This document shows, piece by piece, positions 50,481 through 63,951 of a stretch of DNA of 64,000 nucleotides. The DNA comes from Pocillopora verrucosa (lineage: Eukaryota; Cnidaria; Anthozoa; Scleractinia; Pocilloporidae). The stretch spans positions 15,739,575 to 15,803,574 of the forward strand of contig NC_089313.1 in NCBI RefSeq assembly GCF_036669915.1. The letters are read 5' to 3'. Positions within the stretch are counted from its first letter, which is position 1, and every line of letters begins with the position of its first letter. Below the pieces are notes generated by a model that worked only from the letters and a program-made list of their open reading frames with translations, did not search any database and had not been told where the DNA came from. The translations under genes and the position numbers were made by a program.

Positions 50481-52118
50481 AATAGGAGGCTCACTTCAGA
50501 AAGCGTACAAAGTGGCCCATTTGTAAACAGGAAAACCCCGCGACATTGCAATTTACAATCGGCATGTGCGATCAGCGAAGATCAACCAATCGACGGGTGG
50601 AATTTTGACCGCACGCGCCAGCTATTGTTTTGTATGGTTGACGATTGTGTCGAAACACGCCTCTGATTGGTCGAAGAACAAAGAGGCACTATCTGACGCG
50701 TGCCTTGCTGTATGAACGCTCTTACGAAAGCCAACATTTGAAAAGCGGAATATCGCGTCCACAGTAAACACACGCTAATTTCGGCCCCACGAGATCTTTT
50801 TTTCTTTGCTGTAAATGACTACAAATTAGCAGTTCAATACGTTAATATCCGACAGAGGAAATACGCACGAGGAATAATTTTTTACGCTTTGAAAATAGGT
50901 AAACAGAACCTCGTGTTAGCATTGATTTATTTTTCTGTGGGCGGCTGTTTCTAAATACTTTTGCGTATGACGCTTTAATACTGACTTCGATCGTGCCTTA
51001 TTTTAGCAAAGTGTCAATTTTAGCGGATCTCTCAAGTCAAATTTGCCATCTTTTTTCCAGATTCCACGCTCCACTGCGATCACATAAAGTATTTATAACA
51101 CAGTTAAGTGGACACGTTTCAGCAGGGAAAAACCAGACTTTTGCTTCAGGCGATCAAATATCTGTAATGAACATCAAGCGCGCGCAACTTTCGCAGTTGG
51201 TCCTACCCTGTGGTCTCCCTTAAGGCGGATGATTTTCAACAGCTAATCGTATACTATTCTAATTTTAATACACAGGAAAAGCTTAGTTTAAAATATGCGG
51301 TGCGAAAACAGATGCAGGCGTCATACCCCGCCCAAAATGACAACTGACGCGCTCGGGTTAAATTCGAACAACACTCGCCGAATTCTTTCTAAGCCAACGG
51401 CTGCGTTAGCTTATTGCAATACTGATGTGTTGTTTTTCTTTACGCCCTGTCTTCCAATACAAGTCGCCGAAGATATCACCCGCAGTAAGATTATAAAAAA
51501 TTCAGTTTGCGCAGTGATGCGTTCAGCGCAGCTATATAAACACGGTGTTGCAACTTTTGCGGGAATCATGAATTTCTAATGTAGGTGAAGTAAAAGTGAA
51601 ATGCTCACGTCTTAGTAACGATTACAGTTATTTGGCTTTGGCGATCCCTTTTTGAAACGGCTGTCTCTGATTTGCACCGTGCATGGCTCGTGCGCGCTTT
51701 GGAAGAATAAACACACACAGTTTAAATTTTCATAATAATAGTATTATAATTTTCTCCTCTTCAATTTTGATTCACTTTTAAACACGCTTCATGGCGAGGG
51801 AAAAGAGAAATTCGTAAAAATACAGCACTTCGGAGAACTTTTAAATTATTTAGGATCCTTTTTTGTACAATTATCTTAATAAAAGCTCTCTAAAACGAGA
51901 ATACACCAGTCAATACAAAATGAACGAAATAAATCTTCGGTCGAAAAAAAAACTATACACAGATAACGTGTCCATAGCGGTTAGAAAAAACGAAGGGTTC
52001 AAACAACAACCCCGCGAATGTTTTTAAGCTTATAAAAATCTCTAGAAGGGGAAATTCCACAAGTCAAAAGTAGTGTCCTTCCACCAGCACAACATTTCAC
52101 GGCGAAAACGACAATCAG
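50481..52118. other. upstream region of the kinase gene and 3' flank of SoxC
   Basis: CCAAT at about 50585 and ATTGG at about 50666 suggest a kinase promoter within 200 bp of its start codon. The remainder, to the SoxC stop at 52119, is AT-rich with no convincing coding frame. An open frame at 51295-51579 has no motifs. Confidence 0.5.
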
Positions 52119-52991
52119 CTACAAATGTCCGAGAGAGTTCTCTAGCCACTGACCTTGAATAAGCTCAGAAACCTCAGGTGGGGTATAAAGATCGGGAAAA
52201 TCAAATTGGCCACCATTTGCCCCGTTCAGATCAAGCAAAGGGGAAACAGGCAAGCCATTGAAGTTCACATTACCAAATTCTAAGCTTGGCCACGAGTTGG
52301 GAATCTGTTGGTTGTGATTTACACTCGTAGGCACTTGCTGATCTTGTTTGAACGCTTGCTCGAAGTCGTCATACAACGAAAGCTGATCAATAGGGTCCTC
52401 TGGTGTGGTGCCGATCGCATCGGGAACATTCGGTGGTGGGGTGATCGGCGAAACGAAATCGCGTCGTTGCTTCTTGAACGGAGGCTCGCCGAGGGAACTG
52501 CCGTGTTTCTTGGAGGAACTCAAGCCAGGAAATCCGTGCGCGCCGGGAAGGGCTTCGCGCTTGGTGCCCGCCGCTTCTGCGACGTTCTTCCTTGAGTGCC
52601 CTTCCGCGGAATTCGAGTTTTTACTATCTGGTGCACCGTTGCTATTCTTCTTACTGGGTTGCTTTTTCTTACGCGGACGGTATTTGTAATCGGGATAAGC
52701 TTGCATGTGTCTTATGCGAAGACGCTCCGATTCCTCTACAAACGGTCTCTTTTCACCCTCCGAGAGCAGCTTCCAGCGTTTTCCCAGACGTTTGCTGATC
52801 TCGGCGTTATGCATGTCAGGGTGCTCCTCGGCCATTTTTCTACGCTCGATCTGGCTCCAAACCATAAACGCGTTCATGGGGCGCTTGACATGTTGAAGAG
52901 ATTTCTTTGGTTCTTCCTCGGGTTCGTCCACAGTGGGCACTTGTGCTGGCGGGCTTGGCGAGTTGAGCTCGCTTCCATGGAAGACCATCAT
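52119..52991 (-). CDS. SoxC: SoxC-group HMG-box transcription factor
   Basis: An intronless frame runs from ATG at 52991 to a stop at 52119, 290 residues. The HMG box spans about residues 34-112: [56 protein letters not shown]. The IERRK and [16 protein letters not shown] words and the lack of introns place it in SoxC (Sox4/11/12 relatives) rather than SoxB or SoxE. The last 30 residues ([18 protein letters not shown]) match the SoxC C-terminal transactivation motif. The linker is rich in Ser, Pro and Lys. The open frame extends 72 codons upstream to 53207, but that part is not Sox-like, so the MM start at 52991/52988 is preferred. SoxC factors bind the minor groove of ACAAT-type sites and act in neuronal and progenitor programmes in animals. 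Confidence 0.95.
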   Translation of the reverse strand: MMVFHGSELNSPSPPAQVPTVDEPEEEPKKSLQHVKRPMNAFMVWSQIERRKMAEEHPDMHNAEISKRLGKRWKLLSEGEKRPFVEESERLRIRHMQAYPDYKYRPRKKKQPSKKNSNGAPDSKNSNSAEGHSRKNVAEAAGTKREALPGAHGFPGLSSSKKHGSSLGEPPFKKQRRDFVSPITPPPNVPDAIGTTPEDPIDQLSLYDDFEQAFKQDQQVPTSVNHNQQIPNSWPSLEFGNVNFNGLPVSPLLDLNGANGGQFDFPDLYTPPEVSELIQGQWLENSLGHL

Positions 52992-53360
52992 CACTTCAAT
53001 TACTCGTGCGCGAAGTAAAAAAACAAAAAAGTCTCTATTATACGAACAGTGGATGGAATTCAGTGGTTCCAGCCAGTCAGGGAGTGCGGAACTCGATTCG
53101 TTGTGTCCACAGGTGTGGAGTAGTCGTAACGCGGTCAGTAGGAGTGCAAGCTCTTTTCCGCTCGACACGTTATCAGCGAGTGAAGTAGCATAAACTGATC
53201 GTGGCAATTTCTATTTTTAATTTACATCCAACTTGAATTTGCGTTGGTTTCTCTGTGACGCCGTGACACGTCACCTCACGCTAACACAAAGGAACCAATG
53301 ATGGGAAGCAAAACCCGCTCAATGCTCCGCCCCGTGTTCGCCGCACGGCCTTCTAATTGG
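52992..53360 (-). promoter_or_regulatory. SoxC 5' leader and probable promoter
   Basis: ATTGG at 53356-53360 gives CCAAT on the sense strand about 365 bp before the ATG. The interval is GC-richer than its surroundings. An in-frame open extension at 52992-53207 is read here as 5' UTR. Confidence 0.45.
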
Positions 53361-56300
53361 TTCGTTTCGTGGCTCCATAGTCGTTTTGCTTGTGTGTTTT
53401 TAAATGGGGTTTGCGCGCCAAGTGTCGGCGCAAGACACGATTTTGATTAAAACACAAGAATCGAGTGAAATTACCGTGATATCGGCAGTGATCTCTTGCG
53501 AGATGCCCCCTGCTTATCAATGGTTCAAATTTTGTCGTTAACGCGCTTACATGCGTGCGGTTTTCCTTTAAAACGTGGAAGTAGCGAGATCGGTTTTGTC
53601 CAGTTTGTTTCAAATTCATGCCACGTGCTTAGAACAATAGAACGGCGCATCAGTAATGACTTACAACACTAAGAGATTGTCACAACATTGGAAAATTTGC
53701 ATCTCATTCTGGACTGTTTGAATTAAAAAGAGAACCTCTGGATCTATCTTTTTTTTTCTGGCATAGTTTCCAGTTTTGGCGTTACGCCCTCACGGATTTA
53801 CGTCTTTTTCCTTTTTATTACCTCAATCATATAACATATCTTTCTGAAGAATTTTGACAAACAGTGGGAATGAGCGCGTCGGCGGGTAAATTAGGAAAGA
53901 TCAGTTTTGGTTTACCGTGGGAAGTTAGAAATGGGGCGGGGACCACTAGTAAGGAGGTGCAATTAATCCCTGTTTCTTAGCTACCTGAATTTGGATTAAA
54001 GGTAGCAAAGAATTTGTGTATTTTTTTACTGCGGTGAATCTGCGGGCAGTTTAAACCGTGCGTGATAGATAGTTTGGTATCGGTTTTTCATCTTATTATG
54101 GAGAAGTCCCCGCGGACTGCGTCAATTAGTGCTATATTCGTCTTTCCGCCTCAAGGGCCAAAAATTAAATTATAATAATGGTAATTCGGTGGCGGGGTGG
54201 ATTTGTTGATCCTACGGAAGTCTGATGAGTGACGCACACCTCTCTAAAGAGTTTGTTTTTTTCGCTTTCATTTGAGTTTTATTGTGTCAAGGCTCGGAAA
54301 TTACGCGGAGCTGATGCGCGATTTGTAGAATAAACAAAGTTTGGGGAAATTTACCGTTGGTGCTACCTTCGCGAAAGCAAAACAACCTGTTGAATGTGAA
54401 ACAACCTGCCTCGTAGAACTCAAAATGGTCGCTTTGGAGACGGAAGCTCCCAGCCAATGAGATGGCGAATGGCGGTATATTGGTAGACAGGTGTCACTGG
54501 CGTCCGAAGCGATAGGGCTGATTCATTAAACACACAGGTGACACTGAGAGGTCACTGCACGATCCACGTGCTTAGAGACCGCCAGCTGGCTGCCAATCAT
54601 CGTTCGACTGTTCTTTCGCGAGTTGGAAAAAATATAAGACATTTAAAAACACCTCGTTCTTGCTGGCCGGAGCGGTTGCCGCGGTTTCAGAGGACGCGGG
54701 GCAGACTTTAATCTCCCGCTCAAATTTGCCGCTCGGTTTAAAGTCGTGCCCCGTGAGACCTGGGGCTCATTAGACCGAAACGTAGCACCACAGCCCTGCC
54801 GATCTGTTAATGCAATTCCTTTTTTCTCTTTTTCAAAACCCTCGCTTTACTCATGTCGGTGTTTGTATTGTATTTGACCGGATTATGTAAGTGAAGTGGA
54901 GTGACCGCCAATGGCCGCCTGTGATTGGCTGTTGCCACCTGAGCCAGATGTTTGGTGGTAAATTTACGGCGGCAAGGTCTCATAGGAACAACTAAACGAA
55001 ACACATCCTTGCGAGAGAGTGCCATCTTTGACTGTAAGACGATAAGTAACTCTTGTAAAGATGAAAACAACGAGTTCATCCTATATTGGTTTAGGTGCTG
55101 TATAAGTACACTATCTGGCGCAAACGATTCTCGTAAAAAGCTCCGGTATTTTATTTTCTATTTTATTGTTCTGACACCACAGTGTATTTAATCTATCTTT
55201 CTGATTTGTAAGATCAAACTTAGAATTTTTAACACCTTAGCTGTAAATCTTTTGGACGAAATTATTTTTACTGGAGAAACAGAATAGTATAGACTGTGAA
55301 TCGAAAATGATATACAGTATAGTAGTTCATCTTCAGCTATTGTTCGTTACAGATTTGTACTTGGAGATCGTACTATAACTTCAGGCTCTCTAATACATCA
55401 TAGTACGTGCGACAGAAGAAGGAAATAGTAAACATCTTTCCGCGTACGTGACAGTAGAAATTAACGAGTTTCTATTAACTGTTTTGACGATATTGTTGAA
55501 CGCATAATGGTCGAGACATTTTCTAAATTTACAGACGCTACCACATTTGGCCCTATTTTTTGACCTACAACACGATGCGGACTTCTGCGGTTTTAATTTT
55601 AATGTCTTAGTCCATTAAACAAAACTATATATAACGATAACAGATCGATCCTGTTGGAAACCAATACTGATCATCGAGTTGTTTATATGCTCGCCTCGAG
55701 TTAAATTTTGTTTTTTACATATATATTTGCACAGATTAAAGCGTATAATGTCACAGAGAATCGATCAATTCCTTCCGTGTGGCGTTCATATATGTTTCTG
55801 CCAACATATTCATTCGAGATGTCTCCTTGAAATAATTCCTTGATATCAGCTGAAATTTTGGAAACGGGTACTTTGACTGGTAGCCCTACATTTTCTCAAT
55901 TTTTTTTCAAGTCTAGTTCTTGTTTCATGGTGGTACATAGAAATGTCCTCTCACCTATCTGAATTGGACCTGAAATTTGCTTCCACCCGTTTATGCAAAT
56001 ACATCAGAATGTCTTGTTTGCGAGTAAGTCAAACTAAGCATTCGTTCTAATTTTATGCTTTCCTGTAATTTACACCTTTTCATTAAATCTCCAATGGATG
56101 AAAAACGGAACAAGTTTAGTAGTTTTGGCGCTGAGCATTTCCAAGATTAAGAGTCATTATTCTCTTCAGAGGTGAAGACCTATTTTGAATTTGAAAGTCT
56201 CAGGATGTAAGCGCCGATAACATTCAACAAATTGGAAAACTGTTTCATTATGCTAGACTCAGATGATGATAAGAATTTTGAACAGTTGTTTCTAACAATT

Positions 56301-59300
56301 TTACGTATTTCTTGTTTGTATTTCACAATTACTTCGCTGTGACTTGGCGCTTTACGCAATATTTAATTGCTGTGTAATATTTCGCTTAGTTGTAAGTCTC
56401 GTTCATATATAAACAGTGCCAATGACACCCCACTGTTCTTTATACGTTGAATCATCTGCCAAATTTTCTTTCGTGGCGCGATCGAAGTATTCGCTGAACT
56501 TTAATCTTACGTTTAGGTTGGTTTTTTACGTGCTTAGGGAATATTGCAACAATTAACGCACTTTAAAAAGCGGAAAAAAGGAACACAACTCCGCGCTTAA
56601 AGGATATTAAAACACACAATGAAGAACTACGGTGTTTACTGGGCAGGCTATTTAATCTTCTCAGCTTTCCGGATGAACGGAAAGGCATAAATCCCGCCGT
56701 GATCGAAATAAAAATCAACTTTGGTAAACAATTAGACATATTCCCCTTTCATTTTTGTAAATAATAATTCCCGTCAATGTCCATAAATGGCATTAACCCC
56801 ACGTAGATGATGGTTCAGGCGAGATTTGTTAGCTAAAAGTAAACGCGGGTATCGCTGAATATCGAAGATTGTAGAACCAGGAGATGCTGGTTTAATCGGT
56901 GTAAAAGCAGCGTTTTTAATTTAGAATAATGTGGCTTTTAGTATTTAACTCGACAGAAGTTTTTTTCTGGCAGCATCTAGAAAAAGATGCAAACTGCGAT
57001 TTATTTTACAGAAAAAAATTGATTGATTTCACCGGCTCAAATTGGGTGAAGGTGTCCTAATTGTCAAAAGTTCACTGTGATTATACCAACTTAACCAATA
57101 TACTAACCGTGAAGCAGCAATTTTTTTTTTTCAAAAATCCTTTGATTTTTTTATTCGTGTTGAAAGTCTCTTTCTAGAATCAAGATCGATGTAATTTTCA
57201 GAGCGTTCATATCCTTTAAGGCACGTTTTTACGTAATCTTTTATAACACTTTTATCTTCTCTTTGTCGTTTGTAATAATTGTGTCACGAGTGTTATGTAA
57301 TAAGCCTTAACGCACATGAAATTTTTTGATTGTTAATCTGCACTGCCGTTTTTCTACAGTACAATAATTTTGTCCTTTATCGTTTGCAACATTGAAGTGT
57401 TTCTTTCTTGCTGAACATTGTACTTTCACAAATAATTTTGTTGTGAGTTTTATGTTTTGAACAGCTCTGGACGTTTGATCAGTTTTGGATAAGGCCGTGA
57501 TCAAAGCTCGTTGGTAATGCACCGAACATATTACACCTGCCCGTTGCCTCCGAGCTATCAAAAATCATCTATATTCTTAGCTCTCCATGTCTTAAAATAA
57601 TCTTTTTGTATTTGAATAGCGTTGCAACAGAATCCCTCCTCCTCCTCCAGATGTTTTTCAATCACTAGTTTTAAGGTGCAGATATTTTTCATGAACCTAG
57701 TGATACTAACAGAAAGGCCATCTTGAAAACTTTTCTAACGAAAAGGGCTCGGAAGATCGATAAAAGATGTTAAGCAGATTTGAAGAGTTGAGTAGAAGTA
57801 ACTTTTTTTATGAACGAGGTACCTCAATGCTATTTAGAAAGTCGATATAAGAAACATTTCATCTGGTACTCAATCGGATCTTTAATTCAATTCATTTCTA
57901 AATTAATGCTCGTTTCATGATAGTGAATAGCGACTTTTTGGAGCTCAGTATGCCAGACTTCAAGTATATTCTACAGGTAGACATTCTACACAAAATAATT
58001 TATAGATCACTGGTACTAAAATAGAGGAAAATTCTAGCCTTAGGTTCTCTCGCTATGTGCTCCAACATCTCCGCGTGAAATAGTCTCGCCCTAGCAGGAT
58101 ACTACCGGTAGTTTTCTGTAAATTTTTTTTCAACGCTAAAATTAATATATTACCACTGCGTTTCCTGTAATCTAAGTAGGTTTTAGGCTCATCTTGATCA
58201 AGCCAGAATATAAAACAGCAGCCCCTTAATAAATGACTTTTATTGCGATTTATGTCGAAGTAATCCTTGCTGTTTATTTGCCTGTCGTCATGGCCTTGTC
58301 AAACGCTTTCTCCCTCTTCTGCTCTTTACAACCTTGATATTCCCTCTTGCCTGTTGCCGGTCTTGTGATTTTTTTTCTGCGAGTTCAACGCTCGAAGGAA
58401 AAATTTGAAAACATCGAGCTGTGAGTAGTCTAAACTGTGATTCGTTCATAAAATGTAGGAGTACGTGTGAAGTGGTCATTAAAATTTAAAGACTTTCACC
58501 CGAAGGAGATTTGATTACAGGAGGGGAAGGGGGGGGGGGGAGGGACGCCTGCCGGAATCAGGGGGTTCCAGGATGTAAAAGTCAGCACAGAAGACGTCGG
58601 TGGAATCGATAGGTCTGTTTAGTCGTAACACTCAGTTTAAGGTTGCTGTGTGGAACTGAATTAGTGAAAGACCGAATGTTTGGGTGTTAAATGCCCGAGT
58701 GCAGCAGTGTTTATTCAATGTTGTCAAATCCGCTGTATACGTAGCCTCTAGCGAATGAAAGCATGCGAACCATTTCCGACGACTATTTACCAATCAGAAG
58801 ATTGAACTAGCGTTCCAGTGCCTGCACACGGTAACGTCTGTATTTCACTCGTTGCCGTCCGAAAGACATCGTGTTACTCGACCACGATCATGGTATATTT
58901 TAGGAACGGCTATGCGAACATAGAAAAGTTCTGTCCAATATCAAAGAAAAAGCCACCCGCTAACATCTGTCTTTGAAATTGGGTAACGTGTATTGGCTGT
59001 TGTTCGGGAACAGTCTTCCAAGTCTGACTTTCAGCTGCTTATTTTTGATTGGTTTGTTCTGAACATTCCTGAGGTCCTTTTCATCGTGCCCTTCCAGTCT
59101 TCCACTCTTTCTTTTTCCATGTATTCTCCCCTCTAAGAATATTTTAGCTAACCTCTCCCTGCTTTTAACCGAAATTACCGAGGTTTTTTGACTTCTTTTG
59201 AGTTTCGACGAATTGCGTGGGAAATGTTTCTCAGCTACTGATCCTGCTACCGAGACAGTGCGTGCAGGAAGATCTGGTGACCCAGTGAACACAGGTGTCA

Positions 59301-62300
59301 GTACGCACAAATTGAACAAATTCCAAGTTGTGCGTGGGCGTGAATGTGAGCTTCCGGAAAAGAGCCGTAGCCGCCAGCTGGAAGAATCGGCTACTCTTGG
59401 AAATGGGGAAAATAACCACGCGGAAAATGCATGAAGTTCCGCGTGGCGTAGAAGTGTAGTTAGTGCTCACGTATCTTTGACGTTTCCGCTTGGAAAAGTG
59501 TTTTACAGCTAGATCTGTAATCTTGGATGTGAATGATTTCAAATGAGAAAAATAAATAGGTTAAAGGCAACTGAAAATCGCTGTAGATCCAAAATAGAAA
59601 GTTAAAACTCAGAGCTATTGTGATGTAATCACACTGGCAAAGAGAGTTTTCATTTGTTAAACGGGACAAGTTCGAGAAGAATTCAAGCAGCTTTAAAATA
59701 ACTTGAATTAATATTTTACTCGCTAAGGTAGCGTAAGGACTTTCGAAACGTAGACAGGTACAATCTTTTACAGGTATTTTGGTTGTTGGGTTGTTTGACA
59801 TTCGCGAAGATGCCTGTCAAGTTTTTAAGCGGCTTACCAAACTTGAACCCATGCATAAACGGCTTGTCAAGAGCGACACACAGTACCCTGATTGTTAGTG
59901 AATTGAGAAATTCAGTCTCTTTTGAAGGACTTGATTTAAAACTGTATAAGAGAGAAAGAGAAAAACATAAACTGCAATCGTATTACCGGTAATTTTCAAT
60001 GCCCTTTCTGGTGAACGTCGTCTCAAGAATACGAACTGCACATTCGTTACCGGTTTTCCTTGCATTCATTAAATGTTGTTTATAAGGGAAGAAAAAAACG
60101 GAAGAACGACCATATGCTAGTAGAATTTATTTCTGCTTCGAGAGACAGTGCTGTTTAGAAGACGAAACGGTACCTGTGAATTATTTATGGTGAAGTGAAG
60201 GAATGTCATTTTTAGTTTAACAGAAGCCAAAGACTTTGTAAAGAGTAAACAGAGTTAAGATCAATTTCGGCCTTAGTTAAGTATGGTTCAGTTCATAGAT
60301 TACGTTTTGGCAGAGATAAAAACATTTTTTATGCTTCATTGACTCATATCGTCCAGGTTATTACACCAAAAGAGCTACAATCGTAGTTTATATTGGGGAG
60401 ATAGGATTACTGAGCTGCAATACTCTTGTGATCAAGAGCATTCAGATGAAAATGGAAGAGTTAACTTCTGTTTAATCGTTTACTTCACTTGGTTAAGGAA
60501 AGTTCAGAATGACTTCATGTGGGTTTCTTATCCTAAAGTTTTTCTTCGTCGGTTTGAATGTTAAATTTCGTCAGAGCGAAGGTGATTACTTTGGCCATTG
60601 GTCACCTGCGCAGTAGGTGCTGAAATTTAAAGAAGTGGACACTAGTGTTTTGGAGCGACATACGTGAGTGATAACTCGTTTTGTGCACACCTCAGAAAAG
60701 TCGTGATTGATCAAGGGTCCTTTTGCGCTCCCTGCCTAAAAGGAACGCCTCGCTGCAAATATCAACGAAGCACGCACTGTCGATCAGGCTCAAAATCTGT
60801 GTGGTATTTATAATCATATCCTCGGCTTGTTATACCAACCGCTGCAATTATAATTAAATGAAACTCCCGCCGGTCTTTTTTGTCATCTACGAAAATCGTC
60901 AGCGAGGTGGAAACCATACTCCACTATCCTTCATCTTTCGGGTCGGTTTACTGTCGTCTTTTTGATGATTTACAATCTCATGGTACTCATTATTGAAACG
61001 TCCTTCAATCCGACGGAAATTTGTTATGTGGAAAAAAAAAAAGAGACCCAAATTTCGTGAGGAAGGTACTTCCAAATCTCCTTTTTAGCTAACTTAGTGC
61101 TTTTAAAAGGCTCTTTCAATTGAAGGATTTTGTTTTATTTCGAAACCTCTTCATTGCAGTCTTATGGAAGACCCATAGAAGAGTTTCAGCCGTTTTCACA
61201 GTGTAATTGAGTGAGGGCTAAAAATGCATATAGAAGTTTCTACAATTTTTGTCAAAGCTTTGTCAGCACTATTTTTTTTCTAATTAAGGAGTCTTTCCAC
61301 CACAGCTAACCTGCTAGGCCCTCAAGAAGACATGTGCTGTGAATACCAAATCAAATGAAGCGCTAATGGATTGTAAATAGATGACTGGTACCTGTCTGCA
61401 ATTAGGAGATTTCAAAGGGTTCTTTTCTGTAAATAATTAGTAACTGGTTGCCTACTTTACTATTTTGGGGACTGCCAGCTTGTTTTCCACGGATTGTTTT
61501 CTGTTAGAAAAAAAGAAAAGATAAAAAGCGGAAGGGTTATTTTAATTTCTTGCTGTTTCAGGTGGGTCCTTTATGAATAGCAACAACTAAACTGGTGCTT
61601 GCTTCTTTCCCAGTGTCCAACCATGCGAGGGAAAAGTTGGAGACAAGTTTTAAGTTCATTTATGCTGCACGATTTGTCACAAAGTCATCACTGGGCCGTT
61701 TTTTAAAACAACCGTGATAAAACACGAAATGTAAACCTAGTTAAATGCATAAGCCCTGTTAATATGGCTAGATCTTTCCTTTTAACGCTTCGAATTGTCT
61801 TGGGCTATTCAGACTTCACTTAGAATGAGAGAGAGGAACATGACATGGAGAGGGTAAAATTACTGAAACATTTAGGAGATTTGGAATGAGAGTGATATAG
61901 AACTGGACAATCAATTTTTTAGACAGAAGAAGAAATAAGGAAAAAATGAACAGGGAATGAACTACTATTTTAGGGTATGAGATTGAAGGGGGGTGTGGGA
62001 GGAAGGTTAAGGGTGGGGGTGGGGTTTGTCAGAAACTTAAAGCTCAAGACATGGACACTTGTTTGAAAGGGGGTTTAGTACTGTATTAACAGTAGTTTCC
62101 CAGATGGAAAGTTTGTGGAAAAATAATTGGGAATAAATTGATTGGAACGGTAGGTAAGCAAAATGATTTTTTAGGTTAGCAGATTTGATGTTCAAGGACT
62201 TTGTGGTCTGGGTGTGATGAAGAGTTTATCAAAAAAATGATCAATCAACTCAAATCGAAGATAAAATAAGCTCTTCAGGCTTGACAATGATAACTACATT

Positions 62301-63258
62301 TTCCACCTTCACCATCGTAAAATTTTTAATAACAATGATGTTTATGAGAATAACATAAATTAACATTAAATTAGTTGTGAGACAAACTTGACCTTACACA
62401 GTTATGAAGACAAGGTGTTAAAATGTTTATCCCAGTGTAAACAGTGCCTTCTTATCAGGATTCTGGAGTGGATTTACAATGAACCATAGCACTCCTCCAG
62501 TCAGTTGGTTTTCTACTTAGAAGCAGAATATCTTTTACATCATCAACGATGGTTTACTCACATAGATACAAGATAGAATGTCAGAAATCCAAGAGGAGCG
62601 TTATGACTCACACACAGTTTTTTCTTGTATGGATGCCTTCATAAGAGTGTATAAGAGCAATAAATAATTGTTCCAGCATTCTTATTTGGCAAGAATACAT
62701 TGCATTGCTTGGTGACTCTTACACTTGTGGTTTGTACAAAAATTCTCATTCTTGATGTTTTTATAACTTAATGGCCTTTAGAGTTCGCTATCATCACACA
62801 GATTCTCACACTCTCCATGCTATCAGCATATTTGCAAGTGGTAAAGATAGCTTGCATGCCAAACTTGATCCTTTTTGATGATATTACTTTCTTTACACAG
62901 GGTTTTTTTTTTAAACAATATTAATCATGCTTGGAGCTTAAATAATATTGTCATAAATATATCTTTAAGTCGTTGTGTCTTCTCCCAAATCATAGACATA
63001 TATAAATGTATGTAGTGGTACTTCAAAGTACTAGTTGTATGTTGGGAAAAAGATTGTGGTTAAAAAAAAAAGTCCATCCTCTCTTCTGTTTACTTGAAAA
63101 GATGACAGCAGAAGTATTCAGTTTTGTCAAAAAAACAACAGTCTTAAACTAAAAAAAAAACTGAATTAACACATTTATCTATTGTTTGGAATTAAAATTT
63201 ATAAAACTTTGACTAACAATTAAATAGAAGTTTATAAAGTAATTAATGTCAATCACAG
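53361..63258. other. about 10 kb upstream of SoxC without a recognisable gene
   Basis: 53400-55100 is locally GC-richer and contains several CCAAT/ATTGG boxes (about 54454, 54592, 54925). The rest is AT-rich with poly(G) at about 58530-58542. None of the TTAA MITE families found elsewhere is seen here. The longest open frame, 119 codons at 58960-59319 (-), is Lys/Arg-rich and unrecognised. The interval may hold SoxC regulatory DNA; this is inferred from position only. Confidence 0.45.
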
Positions 63259-63951
63259 CTAGGAGCTTGAAGCCTTCTTTTTTGATTTTTTTGTCTTCTC
63301 AAATCTAATTGTTTCCACTTCTAGCTGTGCCATTTCTGTGATTCTCCCCTGGAAAGATGGACTTGCACCCACCATGGGGTCTTGATATTTACATCCTGAG
63401 GAATGAAGTACAGAAAGTTGAAGGGGTAAGACTTGTTTGACCAAATAACCCTTGGGGTTCCCAAGAAGTGTTGTCTCTGAATAGAAGCTACAATGTATGC
63501 CTAGTAAGTCTTGCCAAGATGAAACATGTTTGAGAGAGCTACCTATACAAACAAAAATTCACAGGCTTTCAACTTGTGAAGTAAAGAAATATTTTCGTGT
63601 TTGATTAGATGTTTGACAACCTTTGTATTTTATGCAAAAAAAAAATTCCCATCTCAACAGTGCTTTGTTTGTTAAGAATTGTGTGACACTTGTCTCACAG
63701 ACTGAGACTATTTACAACAATTGTTTGTTTGGTCATATCTTTTGTTCAGTGGTACTGTGAAATAATGTAGACTCTGTTCTGTCAAGTCGCAGTCTTGGTA
63801 GTATTCAAGTAAAATGAGATGGGAGAACAAGTTCTTAAAATGTCCCCTTAGAAACCTTTTGTTGTTGTCTATTGGTCCACGGGATGCAGTTATAAGGAAC
63901 AGTTTCAAAGTAATCTCACCTTTAAGATTTAAAGTTGCCTTTGTTTTCCAC
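63259..63951 (-). CDS. unrecognised protein, last two exons (3' end)
   Basis: Minus-strand exons 63951-63920 (after CTTCTAG, before GTGAGA) and 63395-63259 (after CATTCCTCAG, stop TAG at 63261-63259). Phases agree, so the C-terminus reads WKTKATLNLK, then GCKYQDPMVGASPSF, RITEMAQLEVETIRFEKTK and a Lys/Ser tail. The lysine-rich end resembles small cytoskeletal or ciliary proteins, but I cannot name the family. The rest of the gene lies to the right of the window. Confidence 0.6.

Noticed and set aside
52308-53193. Open frames of up to 140 codons on the plus strand opposite SoxC
   Set aside because: They are antisense shadows of the SoxC coding sequence with no motifs, splice logic or poly(A) signal.
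58960-59319. 119-codon Lys/Arg-rich open frame on the minus strand
   Set aside because: No recognisable motif and no flanking gene structure; an overlapping frame of similar quality exists on the other strand (59198-59434). Not enough to call a gene.
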